Positions 59,456-64,000 of a stretch of DNA of 64,000 nt are shown piece by piece; position 1 is the stretch's first letter, and each line of letters begins with the position of its first letter. Location of the stretch: contig OU612066.1 in assembly GCA_914767715.1 (NCBI GenBank), forward strand, positions 15,009,001 through 15,073,000, in the 5' to 3' direction. The notes under the pieces were generated by a model. The model was not told the origin of the DNA. It ran no database searches and saw nothing but the letters and a program-made list of their open reading frames with translations. The translations under genes and the position numbers were made by a program. This DNA comes from Membranipora membranacea. Its lineage: Eukaryota > Bryozoa > Gymnolaemata > Cheilostomatida > Membraniporidae.

Positions 59456-60255
59456 AATTCAACATCACATACAAACACGCTACCATGTAGGTCCACCGAC
59501 TAATACTCTCCTCCATGGTGTTTAATGAGGAGGGCAGTTTATTATCAGTCTTATGAGCAGCCATTGACTTAATATTGGTATGAATGATATTATAATAAGT
59601 TAATTATTAAGTCTATGTGAAGAATATTAAAAACTACTGTGATTTACATTGAAAAGTATTAAAACTGGGTGAACCACCCATAAAATTATACAAAGGGGAC
59701 ATTGCCTTACTTGGTCTATGGATGTATGTGACAATTGCTCAGTGAACATTTTAATATAGTCTGCAAACTTTAGGAGATGGCTATCACCACAAAGATGGTT
59801 CGATGTGCTTTTAGGCTCTTGCTTATAGATTGGAGGTTAACTTGATTTGAGCTGCCGATTCCTGAAAGAAAAATCGGTATTGTTCTCCAAAAGAAGCTAG
59901 CTAACAGAATAGTCAACTGCAGAAAAATTCGCCAGGTGCCATTTATAACAATTAAAATGTGTAAATGAACGAACATGAAATATCAGTTAATGCAACAGCA
60001 TTGAAAAGAGAAAAAATCCTGAAGAAAATCCGTCAAGATTTAAATTTTTCACAGCTGTAGTGCAACGAAAGATAATATTTCATCGCTGAGAAAGGCACAA
60101 ACCTCGCAGAGAAGGAGAAGACACATGAGATAACAGAACCACTGGAAAAAAAGTACATTGATTATATTATCTGCACTAAGGATAACAATAGAACCATTAA
60201 TCACTACTGACGTTTGTGATAAGAGGATTACCATCAAACAGGATATCAGATTTCG

Positions 60256-60364
60256 TATATAAGGGGAGTAATTTTGGTTAGAGAGTCACATATCTTCTAC
60301 CATCCCAGTTTTCACCAGACAGTGATCACCTGAAGAGAAGAACTCTTTTGACCAAAGAAAAACT
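60256..60364 (+). promoter_or_regulatory. TATA box and untranslated first exon of secreted copy 4
   Basis: TATATAAG at 60256-60263, then a noncoding exon with CACCAGACAGTGATCACC ending ...AACT at 60364 before GTAAGT. Same architecture as copy 2. Confidence 0.7.
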
Positions 60365-60530
60365 GTAAGTTGGAACATTTGTAATCAAGCATATTTTCAG
60401 CATGTGACATGCTATTTCTTATTTTATGAATTTTTTGTGAGTTAAAGATTAAAATAAAAAAATAATTGGTTATTTTATAACCTTATCCAATGTTCCTCAA
60501 GTTACCCTAATAATCAAAAGGGGATGTAAA

Positions 60531-60818
60531 CATTGAATTCCATATCTGGAATAGCATCATTAGCTTTCTTTTGCAAAACAAAGGGCTTGCAAAAATAGCC
60601 AGTCCCTAGTAGCAATCTAGAAATGCCCTAATCATCGACACTGTAGGGGTATAATTACTGTTTGCAATTTTGTAAACAAGACAATTTCTCAGGCTAATTA
60701 TTCATGCTACTAGGGACAGCCAATCAGATAACAGTCAGATGGGTCCCTGTGTTTAGTGTCCTAACTGTATAACGCTATGATACTATTTCCATTCTAAGAG
60801 AAGAATCTAATTCAGGGG
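60531..60818. mobile_element. Deleted inverted copy of the 665-bp TIR element
   Basis: Reverse-complement match to both ends of 41191-41855 (ATTGAATTCCATATCTGGAA at left; AGAAGAATCTAATTCAG at right), with most of the middle missing. It lies in the 5' untranslated intron of secreted copy 4. Confidence 0.7.
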
Positions 60819-60974
60819 ATGCAAATTATTAATTGCAATAATTAATTGATAATGATTAAATTTAATTTTTGATATTCATGTATAAGAATGTATTTCTGTG
60901 TTGTGATTACTGGCTGGTTATAATACTGTTTTATAGAGAAATTATTGCATCTTTATATGATGTTTTTAGGAAAG

Positions 60975-62407
60975 ATGACAGCCCTGATAAAGCTACGACT
61001 GTTGATCCTCGGAATGGTAGGATGTGCAGTAGCCCAAAGTCCCCAAACCTGCAACCCTGCAGCTCCAGCACCTTACAAGGGGATCGCTGTAATCGTGTTT
61101 AACGCAACTCTGCCAGCCACGAATTTCACTGTTGATGGCAATAACTTTTATGACAATGTAAGTGTTATGATTACTACAAGGACTGAGTTTTATTGTGTCA
61201 AATATGATATCACTTTACTTGAATCCTAAAATGGTACAGAAGAAAAGTTGACAGTTGAAATATTACATCATGCATTTTTGCTAAAGCATTCCTGTAGTTG
61301 AGAGGGTGATTTTCATGCCCTACTTTCATGACTTGGTAATTTTAATACACTGCATGAGGTCCTAAAAATAGACCTGAATCGGCGATGGCTTTTCTTCATA
61401 CTGGAACGTGTGAATTTCCACTAAGAAGATCCATGTGTATCTTTATTTTCGTCTCGTCATGTGTATATCAATTAATTTACACATTTTTTGCAGGTTCTAA
61501 ATTTTACACAATCTCAGAAAGATGCGTTCAAGCAAGAGGCAATGGAGCTCTTTAGGACTAGGTTTGGCTTTACTGACCCAGAGTCTGAGCCAACCAGACT
61601 AAATGTGCGGCTATTCCAGGTGAATGAAGAAGCAGATCAGAGAGCTGTGGTTCTGACAGGAGAGAGTAACATTCCAGCAGGCGGATTTAGAGTACTTGAT
61701 GGAGGATGGATGATCACAGTGATCGACCCTGCAGGTTTGTGTAATCGTAAATACAAACTTTCCGAATTGTCATCAGAACAATTAGCATGGTTACAGTGCT
61801 AGAAACTGATTCCTGAAGTTACTGGCCATTCAATTACCCTTTGGCCTTAGTGGTTTAATCAAAACTATTATTGATAATAAATATAAATACTCAATTAATA
61901 AAATAAATAAACAACTGCCACCCATCCTGGAACACGGCGGACATGGTGAGAAAAATAAAATAAACAAACAATATTTTTTGAGTCAGTAAAGACAAGTAAT
62001 TTTAATTAGAAACAAGAAATGAGAAACCCCTGTGTCTAATCTGTTCCGACAGAGATTTAAACAAACCAAAGTTGGGTTTTCAATTGTTTTTCCCTTTTTT
62101 CTCAGGATACACATTGGGCGGTGATTTCAACGGAACCCTTGCATCACAATATACAACATTTTCTGTTGGACATTGGTATATCGTGAAACAATGGTGCGCT
62201 GATATGCCCTGTGGTGGATACATTTGGAAATCACAGAGCGCTCGTCCAGGAAACATAGCCCAGATTGGTGTTGCTAGAACTACCACAGGAGAGCTTGATG
62301 TCATGTCACCAAGATGGGGTGAGGGGAAGGCTTTTAACGTGGCCAAGTACTCTTTTGATGCGTTAGGTAACGCTGATGCTGTCCTTAGGAATGTTGTCTC
62401 CTTCTAA
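60975..62407 (+). CDS. Secreted protein family, copy 4 (intact)
   Basis: Exons 60975-61157, 61494-61734 and 62106-62407, with a noncoding first exon at about 60.28-60.36 kb, encode 241 residues ending in TAA. The signal peptide is MTALIKLRLLILGMVGCAVA. The mature part reads FNATLPATNFTVDGNNFY, RTRFGFTDP, LTGE, PAGGFRVLDGGWMITVIDP, LGGDFNG, FSVGHWYIVKQWC, PRWGEGKAFNVAKYSFD and RNVVSF. Splice sites are canonical, phases (0, 1) equal those of copies 1 and 2, and no break is seen. Its sequence and downstream flank are closest to copy 3, in opposite orientation. Its function is unknown; a secreted role is inferred from the signal peptide. Confidence 0.87.
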
Positions 62408-62995
62408 CTGCATACAAGTGAACCACCATGACAGGAAAAATCGAAATTGCTAAGCTTTTGTATCAAAATTATTTATCCTTGTGTTAATTTCAACATAATG
62501 TTTCCATACAAATATTTAATTTATTTCTAAGCCGAAAATATTTCCATAGTATACACTTACACATTGATCATTTGATATATTATTATTATATTATGCTCGC
62601 TTCAACAAAATATAGCAAGACAAATGCAAAAATCAGTGGTATTTTCTCAAACTTGAATATGTCATAAGAATTATTTACCCAGTTTCTCATCAAGCAAAGA
62701 ACTGTGAGTGGGAGTGAACTCCTAGTTGGATAAGTACTGCATTGTGGGATAGATGACCTGTCTGATTCGAGATTATAATCTGATAGCAATTATTATCTTG
62801 TTCTTAGATATAAGAACGCAGCTTGCACAGCATCCTACTATGCCCATTAATGACTGTCTAGCATAAAAATTATAAAATTATGCACATTTCGTATTTCAAA
62901 CAAAGCCCATTTTGCTATCTGAATAAATTGCCATTTACACGAAGTTAGCAATTTCACTTCTTCACCAAATGGTGATTTGAAAAGTGTCTAACTTA
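62408..62995. other. Downstream flank of secreted copy 4
   Basis: To about 62.6 kb the sequence is the reverse complement of 52.5-52.75 kb (the flank of copy 3), so the inverted duplication extends past the stop codon. The remainder has no gene. Confidence 0.5.
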
Positions 62996-62999
62996 ATAC

Positions 63000-63120
63000 C
63001 TGAGCTGAAAGGTATGGTTTACCACCTGCTAGGTCACTGACCCCAAAACCCTGAAATCAAAATGTGATGTCGGTGACCTGTATAGTGTTCTATCACTGGA
63101 GCTTGCTCAGTTTGTAAGTA
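63000..63120 (+). repeat. Orphan fragment of NUP210 intron 33
   Basis: Contains CACCTGCTAGGTCACTGACC and GTGTTCTATCACTGGAGCT, closely matching 27.14-27.26 kb in direct orientation (also present at 49.80-49.93 kb). It may be either another piece of the segmental duplication or a dispersed repeat that also sits in intron 33. Confidence 0.6.
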
Positions 63121-63466
63121 AACTATGCATTTAAAATCTGATACGACAAGCCATGGTACAATAGACAGGATCATTTGGAAATACAAGTACAAATATCTAT
63201 GTAAACATATCCTCAATCCAGTAATACAAGCTTTACCTTATTAAGATTTCACTACTCAATTCTGAATATTTATGAACTGGTAATAAGTATAAGTATTTTA
63301 AGACACATAATAACTCTTTTTTTTGTATGTAATGTGTATGTATGTACCTTTATTATATCACTACTGATAAATAAAATTGCTGGACTGCTGATAAAACTGT
63401 AAAATGAGCTCATAAAATGCAGGTATAAATAGAAAAAATAAAATTGGAAAAAGCATAGACTAAGAT

Positions 63467-63724
63467 TTATTTGTTCAATGTATTAATTGCAATGGCACGG
63501 AAACAGTTACGCCTCAGATCTATACGTGTTTTAACAGCACGAAACCGACCAGATGGTAGCATGTCAAACGTCAATACTGGGTCGGTATCACTGGCGGTTA
63601 TTCTCTGAGCCTTGGTCTTGAGTCGCTGTTCAACAACATGTTGAGGTTGTGGTAGAGTAGTGTTGGCTAGCTTCTCAGCGGTACGTGTCACTTTATATAG
63701 GTCAGCTTTGTTTTTCTCTGACAT
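63467..63724 (-). pseudogene. Non-LTR retrotransposon 3' end (CR1/L2-like)
   Basis: An 85-codon minus-strand frame reads LYKVTRTAEKLANTTLP, then ADL-type linker, FDMLPSGRFRAVKTRIDLRR and NCFRAIAINTLN. The LLPSGRRYRSIRTRTxRLRxSFFPxAI-LLN block is the hallmark C-terminus of many CR1/L2-type ORF2 proteins (recalled family knowledge). Only this terminal piece is present; it is a 5'-truncated relic. Confidence 0.65.
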
Positions 63725-63759
63725 ATGGTGATATATGGCAGTGGAGCAAAATGCACATA

Positions 63760-63985
63760 ATTATATGCTACCGTAATACCTAACTTATAGGGCACCGGCC
63801 TTACAAGTGAAGCACCTCCCTTGGAAAAAATAAAAATGCTCCAGTTATAAGGCGCCACACAGCTTTAAGGCACCCTTTTGAGAGAAAAACTGACCTCGTC
63901 GGGATATGAACCTGTAACTTCGTGATTACAAGGCAGACACGCTAACCATGCACTGAGCTATTCAGCCTCACTTACAAGACTTGGT
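63760..63985 (-). mobile_element. tRNA-like SINE (tRNA-Thr-like head)
   Basis: On the minus strand an A box TAGCTCAGTGCATGGTTAGC (63960-63941), an anticodon-loop-like CTTGTAA and a B box GGTTCATATCC (63912-63902) lie in tRNA spacing. The acceptor and T stems do not pair properly, and a body of over 100 nt follows, so this is a SINE or tRNA pseudogene rather than a working tRNA. Confidence 0.65.
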
Positions 63986-64000
63986 TTTGGTCCTTCTCAA

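Noticed and set aside
62080..62346. 88-codon minus-strand frame
   Set aside because: Antisense shadow of exon 3 of secreted copy 4, with the same shadow in copy 2.
63880..63965. Functional tRNA-Thr gene on the minus strand
   Set aside because: The A and B boxes fit, but the acceptor and T stems do not pair and the sequence continues into a SINE-like body.

Overview
This is animal nuclear DNA, AT-rich, with many short GT-AG introns, non-LTR retrotransposon relics, tRNA-derived SINEs and small DNA transposons. The gene content (a NUP210 orthologue, a VMO-I exon, a family of small secreted proteins) fits an invertebrate, perhaps a marine one such as a sponge, cnidarian or mollusc. I cannot name the species. 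All exon structures were worked out by hand from splice signals and reading-frame continuity.

Layout. (1) 1.7-28.8 kb, plus strand: a complete 36-exon gene for the nuclear pore membrane glycoprotein NUP210/gp210, about 1,882 residues in one continuous frame, from signal peptide to transmembrane exon and short SP-rich tail. (2) 15.8-19.9 kb: intron 25 of that gene holds two three-coding-exon genes on the opposite strand, paralogues of a small secreted protein family. (3) 29-45 kb: a TE-rich stretch with non-LTR retrotransposon fragments, a hAT-type element with an 8-bp target duplication, a 665-bp TIR element, two inverted arrays of a 14-bp GCCAA unit, and a 15-bp minisatellite. It also holds one plausible new gene, a small single-pass membrane protein at 35.1-35.9 kb. 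(4) 45.3-52.0 kb: a decayed direct duplicate of the 3' part of the NUP210 gene and its downstream flank (source 20.3-31.3 kb), interrupted by an isolated VMO-I exon. (5) 52.1-62.6 kb: more duplicated pieces of source 17.6-22.8 kb, partly direct and partly inverted, carrying a third secreted-protein copy (minus strand, lacking its signal-peptide exon) and a fourth, apparently intact copy (plus strand). A retroelement relic with two U2 snRNA 5'-end fragments and a SINE lie between these pieces. (6) 62.6-64 kb: an orphan NUP210 intron fragment, a non-LTR 3' end and a tRNA-like SINE.

How it fits together. NUP210 is the only large housekeeping gene. The secreted-protein genes live inside one of its introns with their own TATA promoters and noncoding first exons. 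Repeated duplication and inversion of the region copied these small genes along with neighbouring NUP210 exons. The NUP210 exons in the copies decayed, while secreted-protein copy 4 kept an open frame, intact splice sites and a TATA box.
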